A stretch of DNA of 33,097 nt from contig QHSZ01000090.1 of NCBI GenBank assembly GCA_003220595.1, positions 1-33,097 of the forward strand, written 5' to 3'. Shown here one piece after another: positions 24,686-32,465 of this stretch. Source of the DNA: Candidatus Rokuibacteriota bacterium (lineage in GTDB: Bacteria > Methylomirabilota > Methylomirabilia > Rokubacteriales > CSP1-6). Made by a program: the position numbers and the translations under genes. The first letter of the stretch is position 1; each line of letters opens with the position of its first letter. The notes beneath the pieces were generated by a model, which ran no database searches, had not been told where the DNA came from, and saw only the letters and a list, made by a program, of their open reading frames with translations.

Positions 24686-24696
24686 AATATCGACCC

Positions 24697-25923
24697 ATGA
24701 AGACGCTCAAGGAGATGCTCGCCGAGGCCCGACAGGTCGTCCCCGAGGAGGGGCCGGCGGACCTCCAGCGTCGTCTGCAGTCGGGCGACAAGGTCGTGGT
24801 CATCGACGTCCGGGACCCGGACGAGTACCGCGACGGCCATCTCGAGGCCGCGACGAACATCAGCCGCGGGTTCCTCGAGTTCAGGGTCGGCACGGCGGTC
24901 ACGGATCCGAGCACGCCGGTCGTCCTCTACTGCCAGACGGGCCTGCGCTCGCTGCTCGCCGCGAAGGCGCTCAAGGAGCTCGGCTACCAGAACGTCATCA
25001 ACCTCCAGGGCGGGTTCCAGAAGTGGACGCAGTCGGGGCTTCCCGTCGTCAAGGACGTCCCGATGAACGCCGATCAGATCCAGCGCTACAGCCGGCACTT
25101 CCTGCTTCCGCAGGTCGGCGACAAGGGACAGCGCAAGCTCCTCCGCGCGAAGGTGCTGCTGATCGGCGCGGGCGGGCTCGGCTCGCCGACGGCGCTCTAC
25201 CTCGCGGCGGCGGGTGTCGGCACGCTCGGGCTGATGGACGGCGACGTCGTGGACATCACCAACCTCCAGCGGCAGGTGCTCCACACGACGGCCGACATCG
25301 GCAAGCCCAAGGTCGAATCGGGCACGCGCACGCTGAAGGCGCTCAACCCGGACGTCCACGTGATCCCGCTCCCGATGCGGATCACCGTCGACAACGTCAT
25401 GGACGTGATCAAGGACTACGACCTCATCGTCGACGGCTCGGACAACTTCGAGACACGCTACCTCGTCAACGACGCGTGCTTCCTCGCGGGCAAGACCAAC
25501 GTCCACGGCTCGATCTTCCAGTTCGAGGGCATGGCGACGGTCTTCGCGCCGAACGAGGGTCCCTGCTACCGCTGCCTCTACCCGACGCCGCCCCCGCCGG
25601 GCCTCGTCCCGTCCTGAAGCGAGGCCGGTGTCCTGGGCGTGCTCCCAGGCGTGATCGGGCTGGTGCAGGCGACCGAGACGGTGAAGCTCCTGCTCGGGAT
25701 CGGCGAGCCCCTGATCGCGCGGCTCCTCACCTACGACGCGCTCGGCATGCGCTTCCGCGAGGTGAAGCTGCGCCGCGACCCCAAGTGCCCGCTCTGCGGC
25801 ACGTCGCCCACGATCACGGATCTGTCGATCCACCGGAACGGCGCAGGGGGCGCGTGCGAGATCGCTCCCGACGGCCGCCGCGAGCCGGCGGTCGCGGCAC
25901 CGGCCGCCAAGGCCGGCGGCTGA
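24697..25923 (+). CDS. moeB: Rhodanese-MoeB/ThiF fusion; candidate selenoprotein with in-frame UGA at residue 307
   Basis: Read through one TGA (25615-25617) the frame gives 408 residues. Residues 1-120 are a rhodanese domain with active-site Cys79 in LYCQTGLRS. From about 125 follows an E1-like ThiF/MoeB adenylyltransferase: [15 protein letters not shown] loop GAGGLGS (157-163), DGSDNFETR with the catalytic Asp, and zinc cysteines Cys290/Cys293 (CYRC) and Cys364/Cys367 (CPLC). The last pair lies after the TGA, so the downstream frame is conserved coding sequence. The TGA falls in [13 protein letters not shown], where relatives have C-x-x-A-G-V (ThiF Cys184, which forms the acyl disulfide with ThiS). 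A hairpin at 25628-25652 fits a bacterial SECIS. The enzyme would activate the C-terminus of a MoaD/ThiS-like protein and load sulfur from the rhodanese domain. Alternatives are a nonsense mutation or a base-call error of TGC/TGT. MoaB lies 2.3 kb away. About 30 C-terminal residues are Ala/Pro-rich. Confidence 0.8.
25628..25652 (+). promoter_or_regulatory. Candidate bacterial SECIS hairpin downstream of the UGA
   Basis: CCTGGG (25632-25637) pairs perfectly with CCCAGG (25644-25649) around the loop CGTGCT (25638-25643). The loop has G as second base followed by U. Below the stem, U25631 can bulge and G25630-C25650 plus two G-U wobbles can extend it. The loop begins 21 bases after the UGA. Stem length, distance and the G in the first two loop bases match the described features of bacterial SECIS elements. 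In GC-rich DNA a chance 6-bp stem is possible. Confidence 0.55.
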
Positions 25924-26022
25924 GCGCCGGCACCCCGTCCCTTCCCGCCGGGACGCAATGACGCCCCGCGAGCCTGGCTCAGGCCACCCACGGTGCACGC
26001 CGGTCTCGCGGACCCCGGTCCA

Positions 26023-26523
26023 ATGACCCGCTCCCTCGGCCCGTCGCTCCCGCCCGCCCTCGTCGAGCGCTTCTCCCAGCGCGACCTCGCCCGACGCCTC
26101 GGGGTGGCCCTCCCCTTCGTCACCGTGGACCGCGACGGGCGGCCCCACCCGATGCTCCTCTCCTACCTGGAGCTGCGCGCCTACGACGCGGGCACGCTGG
26201 GCCTCGTGATCGGCGCGCGGAGCCGGAGCGCGACCAACCTCGCGGAGCGCAGGAAGGGGACGCTTCTGGTGGTCGAGCCGGACGTGTCGGCGTACGTCAA
26301 GCTCGCCACGGTCGACGGGCCGCTGCCGGTCGCGGCGGCCGATGGGCTCGAGCTGGGCTACTTCCTGCTCGCCGTCGAGGACGTGCTCGAGGACGCGGCC
26401 GCCGACTGGGAAGGCGGGATGCGGATCACGGGCGCGATGCGCTACGAGCCGGCGCCGCGGCTCGACGAGGCGTGGGCGAGCGCGACGCTCGCCGCGCTCG
26501 CCGCGCCGCGGGCGCGCGCCTAG
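26023..26523 (+). CDS. Pyridoxamine 5'-phosphate oxidase-like split-barrel protein
   Basis: A 166-residue protein with the beginning of a flavin-reductase/PNPOx split barrel: a helix [15 protein letters not shown], then [43 protein letters not shown], typical of FMN-binding split barrels, follows, and the rest is less clear. Whether it binds FMN, F420 or heme cannot be decided. The start is uncertain: the ATG at 26023 has no Shine-Dalgarno sequence, and a GTG at 25993 would add ten residues. The preceding 99 bases (25924-26022) hold no clear promoter. Its stop faces the convergent HtrA-like gene one base away. Confidence 0.65.
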   Translation: MTRSLGPSLPPALVERFSQRDLARRLGVALPFVTVDRDGRPHPMLLSYLELRAYDAGTLGLVIGARSRSATNLAERRKGTLLVVEPDVSAYVKLATVDGPLPVAAADGLELGYFLLAVEDVLEDAAADWEGGMRITGAMRYEPAPRLDEAWASATLAALAAPRARA

Positions 26524-26524
26524 C

Positions 26525-27691
26525 CTACTTCGGCGCCTCGGGCGCCGGCGCCTCTGGCTGCGGCGCGTCCGGCCCGAGGGGCGGCCGCTGCGGAGGCTCG
26601 CGGCGCGGGGGCGCGCCCGGCGGCCGCTCCCGCTCCTGGTAGAGGCCGATCGTCACCTCCACCTCGGTCTCGCGCCCGGCGCGCACGAGCGCCACGCGGA
26701 CCTTCTTGCCGACGGGGGTCGAGGAGACGACGCGCTGCAGGTCGCGCGGGCCCGCGAGCGTCGTGCCGTCGATGCCGACGATCACGTCGTCGGCGCGGAC
26801 GCCCCCCTGGTCGGCCGGCTCGCCGGGCATCACGGCGCGGACCAGCACGCCGCGCGGCTCGCGGAGCTTCAGACGGTCGACGTCCTCCTCGGTGACCTCG
26901 GCGATCGAGACGCCGAGCCAGCCCCACTCGACCTTGCCCTTGCTGGCGAGCTGCGGGAGCAGGAGCTTCACGAGGGTCGAGGGGATCGCGAAGCCGATCG
27001 AGCCGTTGCGGGCGGCCATGCTGTTGACGCCGACCACTTCGCCCGCCATGTTCACGAGCGGCCCGCCCGAGTTGCCGGGGTTGATCGCGGCGTCCGTCTG
27101 GATGAAGTCGAATCCGGGCGACGCCACCATGAGTGGCGCGCCCTTGCGGCTCACGATCCCGAGCGACACGCTCTGCTCGAGGCCGAACGGGTGGCCGAGC
27201 GCCAGCACGAACTCGCCGACGCGCAGCCGGTTCGAGTCGCCGACGGGCAGGACGGCGAGCTCCGTGGCGCCGGTGATGCGGACGAGCGCGAGGTCGACAC
27301 GGCTGTCGAGGCCGACGAGCGTGCCCGCGAACCGGCGACCGTCGGCCAGGCGCACCTGGATCTGGTCGGCGCCGCTCACCACGTGGGCGTTCGTGACGAC
27401 GAGCCCGCTCGGGTCCACGATGAACCCTGAACCGGTGCTGCGCTGCTCGCCGGGGTCCTCGCGCGCCTCCTCCGACTGCGCACCGCGGCGGACGCGCACG
27501 TGCACGAGGCCCGACTTCATGCGCTCCGCCAGGTCGGCGAGCGCCGTGTTGAACCGGACGATCTCCGGCGCCGCGACCGCGCCGGGGTTCTCCGTCCAGC
27601 CGACGGTCCTCCCCCCGGTGCCGGCGCAGCCCGCGGTCAGCGCCGCGACGAGCAGCAGGGTCAGGAGCGTGGTCGGTCGGGGCCTCGTCAT
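26525..27691 (-). CDS. HtrA/DegP-like trypsin-family serine protease with PDZ domain, lipoprotein
   Basis: A 388-residue protein. The N-terminus is a lipoprotein signal (hydrophobic 8-19, lipobox LTAG-Cys22), so it is anchored to a membrane on the outside of the cytoplasm. The S1C protease domain has the full triad: His103 in TNAHVVSG, Asp133 in [10 protein letters not shown] and Ser208 in NPGNSGGP. One PDZ domain follows (about 265-355, [18 protein letters not shown] and VIVGIDG). It ends in a proline-rich tail of about 30 residues. It probably degrades misfolded envelope proteins. The ATG at 27689-27691 is preceded by GAGGAGGAT (27697-27705) and a -10-like TATACT. Confidence 0.92.
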   Translation of the reverse strand: MTRPRPTTLLTLLLVAALTAGCAGTGGRTVGWTENPGAVAAPEIVRFNTALADLAERMKSGLVHVRVRRGAQSEEAREDPGEQRSTGSGFIVDPSGLVVTNAHVVSGADQIQVRLADGRRFAGTLVGLDSRVDLALVRITGATELAVLPVGDSNRLRVGEFVLALGHPFGLEQSVSLGIVSRKGAPLMVASPGFDFIQTDAAINPGNSGGPLVNMAGEVVGVNSMAARNGSIGFAIPSTLVKLLLPQLASKGKVEWGWLGVSIAEVTEEDVDRLKLREPRGVLVRAVMPGEPADQGGVRADDVIVGIDGTTLAGPRDLQRVVSSTPVGKKVRVALVRAGRETEVEVTIGLYQERERPPGAPPRREPPQRPPLGPDAPQPEAPAPEAPK

Positions 27692-27722
27692 CCGGATCCT
27701 CCTCGAAAAGAATCGCTGCTCA

Positions 27723-27728
27723 AGTATA
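27723..27728 (-). promoter_or_regulatory. -10 element (TATACT) of the HtrA-like gene
   Basis: TATACT on the minus strand lies 31 bases upstream of the ATG at 27691, leaving room for a leader with the GAGGAGGAT ribosome-binding site. No clear -35 is visible in the preceding sequence, which belongs to the end of moaB. Confidence 0.35.
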
Positions 27729-27740
27729 CGCGCGAGCACC

Positions 27741-28259
27741 CTAGCGGCCCGCCTCCCGCACGAGGTGGGGGAGCTCCGGGATCAAGAGCTTCTCGAGGGC
27801 GAGCCGGCAGGCGTTGGGCGAGCCCGGGAGCGAGACGACGATCCGACCCGCGTGGATCCCCAGCTGCGCGCGCGAGAGCATGGCCGCCGCGCCCACCTCC
27901 TGGTACGAGAGCATGCGGAAGAGCTCGCCGAAGCCGGGCAGGCGCTTGTCGAGCAGCGCCTCGACCGCGTCGAACGTGGAGTCACGCGACGTGATGCCCG
28001 TGCCGCCGGTCATGATCACGGCCTGCACCCGCGCGTCGCCGCACGCCTCGCGCACGACGCGCTGGACGTCGGCGGGCTCGTCGCGCACGAGCGTCGAGCC
28101 CGCCACGCGGTGGCCGGCGGCGGCGAGGAGCTCGCGGATTGCGCCGCCGCTGGTGTCGGTCTCGGGCGTCTTCGTGTCCGAGATCGTCACGACCCAGCAG
28201 CCGACGGACGTGGGCGCGTGGGCCTTGTGCTCGCGGGGCGTGGCCGCGACGTCGCTCAT
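27741..28259 (-). CDS. moaB: Molybdenum cofactor biosynthesis protein MoaB (MogA-like fold)
   Basis: A 172-residue MoaB/Mog family protein, which adenylylates molybdopterin or binds it during cofactor assembly. Landmarks are VVTISDTKTPETDTSG near the N-terminus, MTGGTGITSRDSTFDAVE (TGGTGI 84-89 with the catalytic Asp after it) and VSLPGSPNACRLALEKLL. The ATG overlaps the glcF stop (28256-28259), so it is the last gene of the glc run. The only other possible cofactor or sulfur-carrier gene here is the rhodanese-MoeB fusion on the opposite strand. Confidence 0.92.
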   Translation of the reverse strand: MSDVAATPREHKAHAPTSVGCWVVTISDTKTPETDTSGGAIRELLAAAGHRVAGSTLVRDEPADVQRVVREACGDARVQAVIMTGGTGITSRDSTFDAVEALLDKRLPGFGELFRMLSYQEVGAAAMLSRAQLGIHAGRIVVSLPGSPNACRLALEKLLIPELPHLVREAGR

Positions 28260-29593
28260 GGGCCTCGCTCAGCGGGCCGGCCATACGCGCGATCCAGCAG
28301 CTCGACGAGGTGCAGGACCTGGACCTCCGCCCCCCGCGCACGAAGCCCCGCCTGGATCTGGAGGATGCAGCCCGGGTTCGCGGTGACGACCGCCTCGGCG
28401 CCGGTCTCGAGGACGTGGCGGATCTTACGCTCGAGCAGCCGGCCGGCCATCTCGGGCTGGGTGAGGTTGTAGATGCCCGCCGAGCCGCAGCACCAGTCCG
28501 ACTCGACGAGATCCACGACGCTGAGCCCCGGGATCTGCGCGAGGAGCTGGCGCGGCTCCTTGCGGATCTTCTGCCCGTGCACCACGTGGCAGGGATCATG
28601 GTAGGTGACCCGCAGCGCGACGGGGCTGAGCGGTGGGACGAGGGGCGCCTTGGCCAGGAATTCCGAGAGGTCCTGGACCGACGCGGCGAAACGCCTCGCG
28701 CGCTCGGCCCAGGCGGGGTCGCCGTCGAGCAGCGCGCCGTACCCCTTCATGTGAGCGCCGCAGCCCGAGGTGTTGACGATCACGGCGTCGGCGCGCGCCG
28801 CCTCGAACGTCTCGATCGTCCGCCGCGACATCTCGAGGGCGCGCGCGTGGTCGCCGCCGTGGGCGTTGAGCGCGCCACAGCAGCCCTGGCCCTCCGGGAC
28901 GATGACGTCGCAGCCGTTCTTCGCCAGGACGCGCGCCGTCGCCCGGTTGTGGGCGCCGAAGACCACCGACTGGACGCAGCCCGTCAGCAGCGCGACGCGC
29001 GCGCGCCGGGCGCCCTCCGCCATGACGTAGGACGGCAGCGGCGCGCGCTCGTGCCGCGGCGGCAGCGAGGGCAGGAGCGCCTCCCACGCGGGAAGCGTCC
29101 CCGGCAGGAGCCGGACGAGGCGGCTCCGGCGGACGAGCGCCTGGAGCCCGCTCACCTGGTAGAGCCTGAGCGCCGTCGCTGCGAGCCTCAGTGCCCACGG
29201 GCGTCCGAGCAGGAGCCCGAAGTTGAGCCAGCGGAAGAGGCGGCGCGCGGGCGAGCCCGGCCGCGCGTGCTCGATCTCGGCCTTCGCCGCCTCGATGAGC
29301 CTGCCGTAGGGCACGCCCGCCGGGCAGACCGTCTCGCAGGCGCGGCAGTCGAGGCACAGGGAGAGGTGCTGCACCGTCGTGTCGGTGAGCGCCGTGCGCC
29401 CCTCGGCGAGCGCCTTGATGAGGAAGATCCGCCCCCGCGGCGAGTCCATCTCCGTGCCGAGCTCAGCGAACGTGGGGCAGGAGGCCAGGCAGAGCCCGCA
29501 GTGGACGCACTGGTTCACGCCCTCGACGGACAGCCCGTGCAGGACCAGCGGGCCCGTGGCCGTTCGGCGCGCGTCCTCGACGATATGCGCCAT
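28256..29593 (-). CDS. glcF: Glycolate oxidase iron-sulfur subunit
   Basis: The GlcF subunit takes electrons from the GlcD/GlcE flavin subunits. The 445-residue protein has two [4Fe-4S] motifs, CVHCGLCLASCP (Cys29, 32, 35, 39) and CLDCRACETVCP (Cys80, 83, 86, 90). Two CCG domains follow, with GQGCCGALNAHGG and SDWCCGSAGIYN. The start is the ATG at 29591-29593, 11 bases after the glcE stop, with no clear Shine-Dalgarno sequence. It is in the order glcD-glcE-glcF-moaB. Confidence 0.93.
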   Translation of the reverse strand: MAHIVEDARRTATGPLVLHGLSVEGVNQCVHCGLCLASCPTFAELGTEMDSPRGRIFLIKALAEGRTALTDTTVQHLSLCLDCRACETVCPAGVPYGRLIEAAKAEIEHARPGSPARRLFRWLNFGLLLGRPWALRLAATALRLYQVSGLQALVRRSRLVRLLPGTLPAWEALLPSLPPRHERAPLPSYVMAEGARRARVALLTGCVQSVVFGAHNRATARVLAKNGCDVIVPEGQGCCGALNAHGGDHARALEMSRRTIETFEAARADAVIVNTSGCGAHMKGYGALLDGDPAWAERARRFAASVQDLSEFLAKAPLVPPLSPVALRVTYHDPCHVVHGQKIRKEPRQLLAQIPGLSVVDLVESDWCCGSAGIYNLTQPEMAGRLLERKIRHVLETGAEAVVTANPGCILQIQAGLRARGAEVQVLHLVELLDRAYGRPAERGP

Positions 29594-29604
29594 GCGCGGC
29601 CCCG

Positions 29605-30948
29605 CTAGATACCGGCCACGAAGCGGCCGGGATTCAGGATGCGCTTCGGATCGAGCTGCGCCTTGATGCGCTGCATGACACGGCCCGCCGCGCCCGGGTC
29701 GTCCCAGACGGGCACCTGCGATTTCACCGCGAGCGGCGCCCGCTCGAGGGTCGCATGACCGCCCCCCGCGCGCGCCATCTCGCGCCACTCGCTGAGCACA
29801 CCGCAGACCGGGCCCGGCTCGCGCGGCTCCCTGTCCGAGACGAGCGCCGCGCTGACGACGCCGACCCCGGCGTGCGCCGCCCACGCCGTCTGGAACCCGC
29901 GGGCGCGCGCGACGCCGGCGCCCTGCTCCATCAGCTCGGCGACCTGCGCCGGCACGACGTCGAAGGACATGACCGCCGTAGCCACCGGAAATGCGTCCCG
30001 CACCGCGGCGGCGAGCCGCGGCCAGGCCGCACTCGACAGCGGTGTTGCGTCGCGGCCGCCATGGGGCGCCGCGAGCCGCGCAAGCTCCGCGCACTGCCAC
30101 TCGACCTGCTCCGGAAGCCCGTCGAACCCCACGACCAGCACCGCTCCGGCCGCGAGGCCAAGCGCGCCCCCGGCCTCTCCGGCGCCCAGGGCCGCCGCCG
30201 CGGTGGGGTCGAGGAGCTCAACGGCGTTCGGGATCAGATCCGATGCGAGCAGCGCGCGGACGGCCGCCGCCGCGTCCTTGAGCCGCGCGAAGCGCAGCGC
30301 GACGAGGCGCTCGGCCTCGGGCACGGGGCGGAGCTTGAGCGTCGCCTCGACGATCACGCCGAGCGTCCCGTACGAGCCGATGAAGAGCTTGGGCAGGTCA
30401 TACCCGGCGACGTTCTTCACGACCTTGCCGCCACCCTTGACGACGGCGGCGTCAGCGGTGACGACCGTGACGCCGATGAGGAGATCGCGCGCCGTCCCGT
30501 AGAGATGGCGCCGCGGTCCCGCGGCGTTCGCCGCGAGCACGCCCCCGAGCGTGGCGCGCTCGGCGTCCGCGGGATCGAGCGAGAGCCACTGCCCGCGGTT
30601 GCCGAGCGCCGCCTGCAGCTCGGCGATGGTCACGCCCGACTCGACGGTGACCGTGAGGTCACCCGGCTCGTGCTCGACGAGCCGCGCGAGGCGGCGAAGC
30701 CCGAGCACCACGCCCGCGCGCGCCGCTGGCATCCCGACGGAGGCCGCGGTGCCACCGCCCCAGGGCACGACGGGCACCTCCGCCTGCCCGCAGAGGGCGA
30801 TCACGGCGGCGACCTCCTCGAGCGCGCCGGGGAACACGGCCGCCTCGGGCGTCCGGCCGTCGACGACGTAGGGCGAGAGCTCGACGCCGGTCAGGACGTT
30901 GGCAGGACCGATCACAGCGCGGAGCCGCTCGAGCAGCGCGTCCTGCAC
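29605..30948 (-). CDS. glcE: Glycolate oxidase FAD-binding subunit GlcE
   Basis: A 447-residue PCMH/VAO-type FAD protein. Typical segments are VPWGGGTAASVG (FAD pyrophosphate loop), LGGVLAANAAGPRRHLYGTARDLLIG and GKVVKNVAGYDLPKLFIGSYGTLG. The C-terminal KAQLDPKRILNPGRFVAG ending is shared with GlcD. The only in-frame start after the glcD stop is the GTG at 30946-30948. Longer frames run into glcD. It is slightly longer than E. coli GlcE (about 350). It would form the GlcDEF complex that oxidises glycolate to glyoxylate. Confidence 0.9.
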   Translation of the reverse strand: MQDALLERLRAVIGPANVLTGVELSPYVVDGRTPEAAVFPGALEEVAAVIALCGQAEVPVVPWGGGTAASVGMPAARAGVVLGLRRLARLVEHEPGDLTVTVESGVTIAELQAALGNRGQWLSLDPADAERATLGGVLAANAAGPRRHLYGTARDLLIGVTVVTADAAVVKGGGKVVKNVAGYDLPKLFIGSYGTLGVIVEATLKLRPVPEAERLVALRFARLKDAAAAVRALLASDLIPNAVELLDPTAAAALGAGEAGGALGLAAGAVLVVGFDGLPEQVEWQCAELARLAAPHGGRDATPLSSAAWPRLAAAVRDAFPVATAVMSFDVVPAQVAELMEQGAGVARARGFQTAWAAHAGVGVVSAALVSDREPREPGPVCGVLSEWREMARAGGGHATLERAPLAVKSQVPVWDDPGAAGRVMQRIKAQLDPKRILNPGRFVAGI

Positions 30949-30967
30949 GCGGCGCGCGACGCCCGCG

Positions 30968-32443
30968 CTAGAAGCGCTGGGCGAGGCCCTTGGCCTCGAT
31001 CGCGTGAGGCGTGTAGGCGACGGGGCCGACCTCGACACACGACTTCTTGGTGGGGAAGACCTTCCCGGGGTTGCAGAGCCCCGTGGGGTTGAAGGCGTTC
31101 TTGAGCCGCTGCATCACCGCCAGGTCGGCGGCAGAGAAGATGAAGGGCATGAAGTCGGCCTTCTCGAGCCCGATGCCGTGCTCGCCCGAGATCGAGCCGC
31201 CGACCTCGGCGCAGACCTTCATGATCTCGGCGCCAGCCTCTACGACGCGCGCCTCCGCACCGGGCACGCGCGGATCGTAGAGGATGTTCGGGTGCAGGTT
31301 GCCGTCGCCTGCATGGAAGACGTTGCCGACGCGCAGGCCGTGGGCGGCGACGATCTCGTTCACGCGGCGGAGCACGTACGGGAGCTTCGTTCGCGGAATG
31401 ACGCCGTCCATCACCATGTACGCCGGTGAGACGCGGCCGAAGGCGCCGAAGGCCGACTTCCGCCCCTTCCAGAGAAGCGCCCGCTCGGCCTCGTCGCGCG
31501 CGGTGCGCACCTCGCGGGCGCCCGCGTCGCGGCACGCTTGCACGATGCGCTCGGTCTGCGCGTCCATGCCGACCCGGAGCCCGTCCAGCTCGACGAGCAG
31601 CGCCGCCGCGGCGTCACGCGGGTACCCGCAGCCGAACGCGTCCTCGACGGCCTGGATCGTGAGCTGGTCCATCATCTCAACGGCGGCCGGCACGAGACCG
31701 CGCGCGATGATCGCCGACACGGCCGCCGAGGCGTGGTCCACCTGGTCGAACACGGCGAGCACGGTCTTCACCGCCTGCGGCTTCTTGAGGATTCTCACGA
31801 CGATCTTCGTCGCGATGCCGAACGTGCCCTCGGAGCCGACGAAGACGCCGGCGAGGTCGTAGCCGGGCGTCGCGCGCGTCCGGCCGCCGAGCCACACGAT
31901 CTCGCCGTCGGGCATCACGACCTCGAGGCCGAGCACGTGGTTCGTCGTGACGCCGTACTTCAGCGTGTGTGGCCCGCCCGAGTTGTTGGCGATGTTGCCG
32001 CCGAGCGTGCACGCCTGCTGGCTCGACGGGTCGGGCGCGTAGTAATAGCCCTTCGGGACGACCGCCCAGGAGAGGTGCAGGTTGACGAGCCCGGGCTCGA
32101 CGACCGCGAGCTGGTTCTCGTAGTCGATCTCGAGGATGCGGTTCATGCGCATCATCGAGATGACGAGCCCCCCCTCGGCCGGGAGGCACCCGCCCGAGAG
32201 GCCCGTCCCCGCGCCGCGCGCGACGAACGGGAGACCCTCGCGCCCGGCCAGCCTGACGACCGCGGCGACGTGCTCGGCGGAGGTCGGGAAGACGACGAAG
32301 TCGGCGAGCGCACGGAAGAGCGTGAGACCGTCGGACTCGTAGACGAGCAGCTCGTCGGGATCGGACAGCACGCCGCCCGGGCCGACGATGGCCTCGAGCT
32401 CCCTGCGGAGCGCCGTCTTGCGCCCGGACGTCAGCGTCGCCAT
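30968..32443 (-). CDS. glcD: Glycolate oxidase catalytic subunit GlcD (FAD-linked oxidase)
   Basis: A 491-residue flavoprotein that oxidises glycolate (possibly lactate or another 2-hydroxyacid) to the 2-oxoacid. FAD-binding residues are in FVARGAGTGLSGGCLP and LGGNIANNSGGPHTLKYG. The catalytic C-terminal domain has GNVFHAGDGNLHPN (metal/substrate histidines) and GGSISGEHGIGLEK. NPTGLCNPGKVFPT is at the end. The start at 32443 follows GGTGAGGG and the previous -10 TATACT; further in-frame codons upstream are shadow of the M24-like gene. Confidence 0.94.
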   Translation of the reverse strand: MATLTSGRKTALRRELEAIVGPGGVLSDPDELLVYESDGLTLFRALADFVVFPTSAEHVAAVVRLAGREGLPFVARGAGTGLSGGCLPAEGGLVISMMRMNRILEIDYENQLAVVEPGLVNLHLSWAVVPKGYYYAPDPSSQQACTLGGNIANNSGGPHTLKYGVTTNHVLGLEVVMPDGEIVWLGGRTRATPGYDLAGVFVGSEGTFGIATKIVVRILKKPQAVKTVLAVFDQVDHASAAVSAIIARGLVPAAVEMMDQLTIQAVEDAFGCGYPRDAAAALLVELDGLRVGMDAQTERIVQACRDAGAREVRTARDEAERALLWKGRKSAFGAFGRVSPAYMVMDGVIPRTKLPYVLRRVNEIVAAHGLRVGNVFHAGDGNLHPNILYDPRVPGAEARVVEAGAEIMKVCAEVGGSISGEHGIGLEKADFMPFIFSAADLAVMQRLKNAFNPTGLCNPGKVFPTKKSCVEVGPVAYTPHAIEAKGLAQRF

Positions 32444-32457
32444 GGCCCTCACCGTGA

Positions 32458-32463
32458 AGTATA
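32458..32463 (-). promoter_or_regulatory. -10 element (GCTATACT) of the glcDEF-moaB run
   Basis: TATACT (plus 32458-32463) lies 14 bases before the glcD ATG, with GGTGAGGG in between, giving a very short leader. The preceding base context (GCTATACT) is the same as at the rfbA promoter. It overlaps the gap after the M24-like gene stop (32466); no clear -35 is visible. Confidence 0.4.
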
Positions 32464-32465
32464 GC

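Noticed and set aside
25639-25923. Separate short gene starting at GTG 25639
   Set aside because: It is the C-terminal part of the MoeB/ThiF domain in the same frame as the upstream part. A start here would make an incomplete domain, so I treat both parts as one gene interrupted by UGA.
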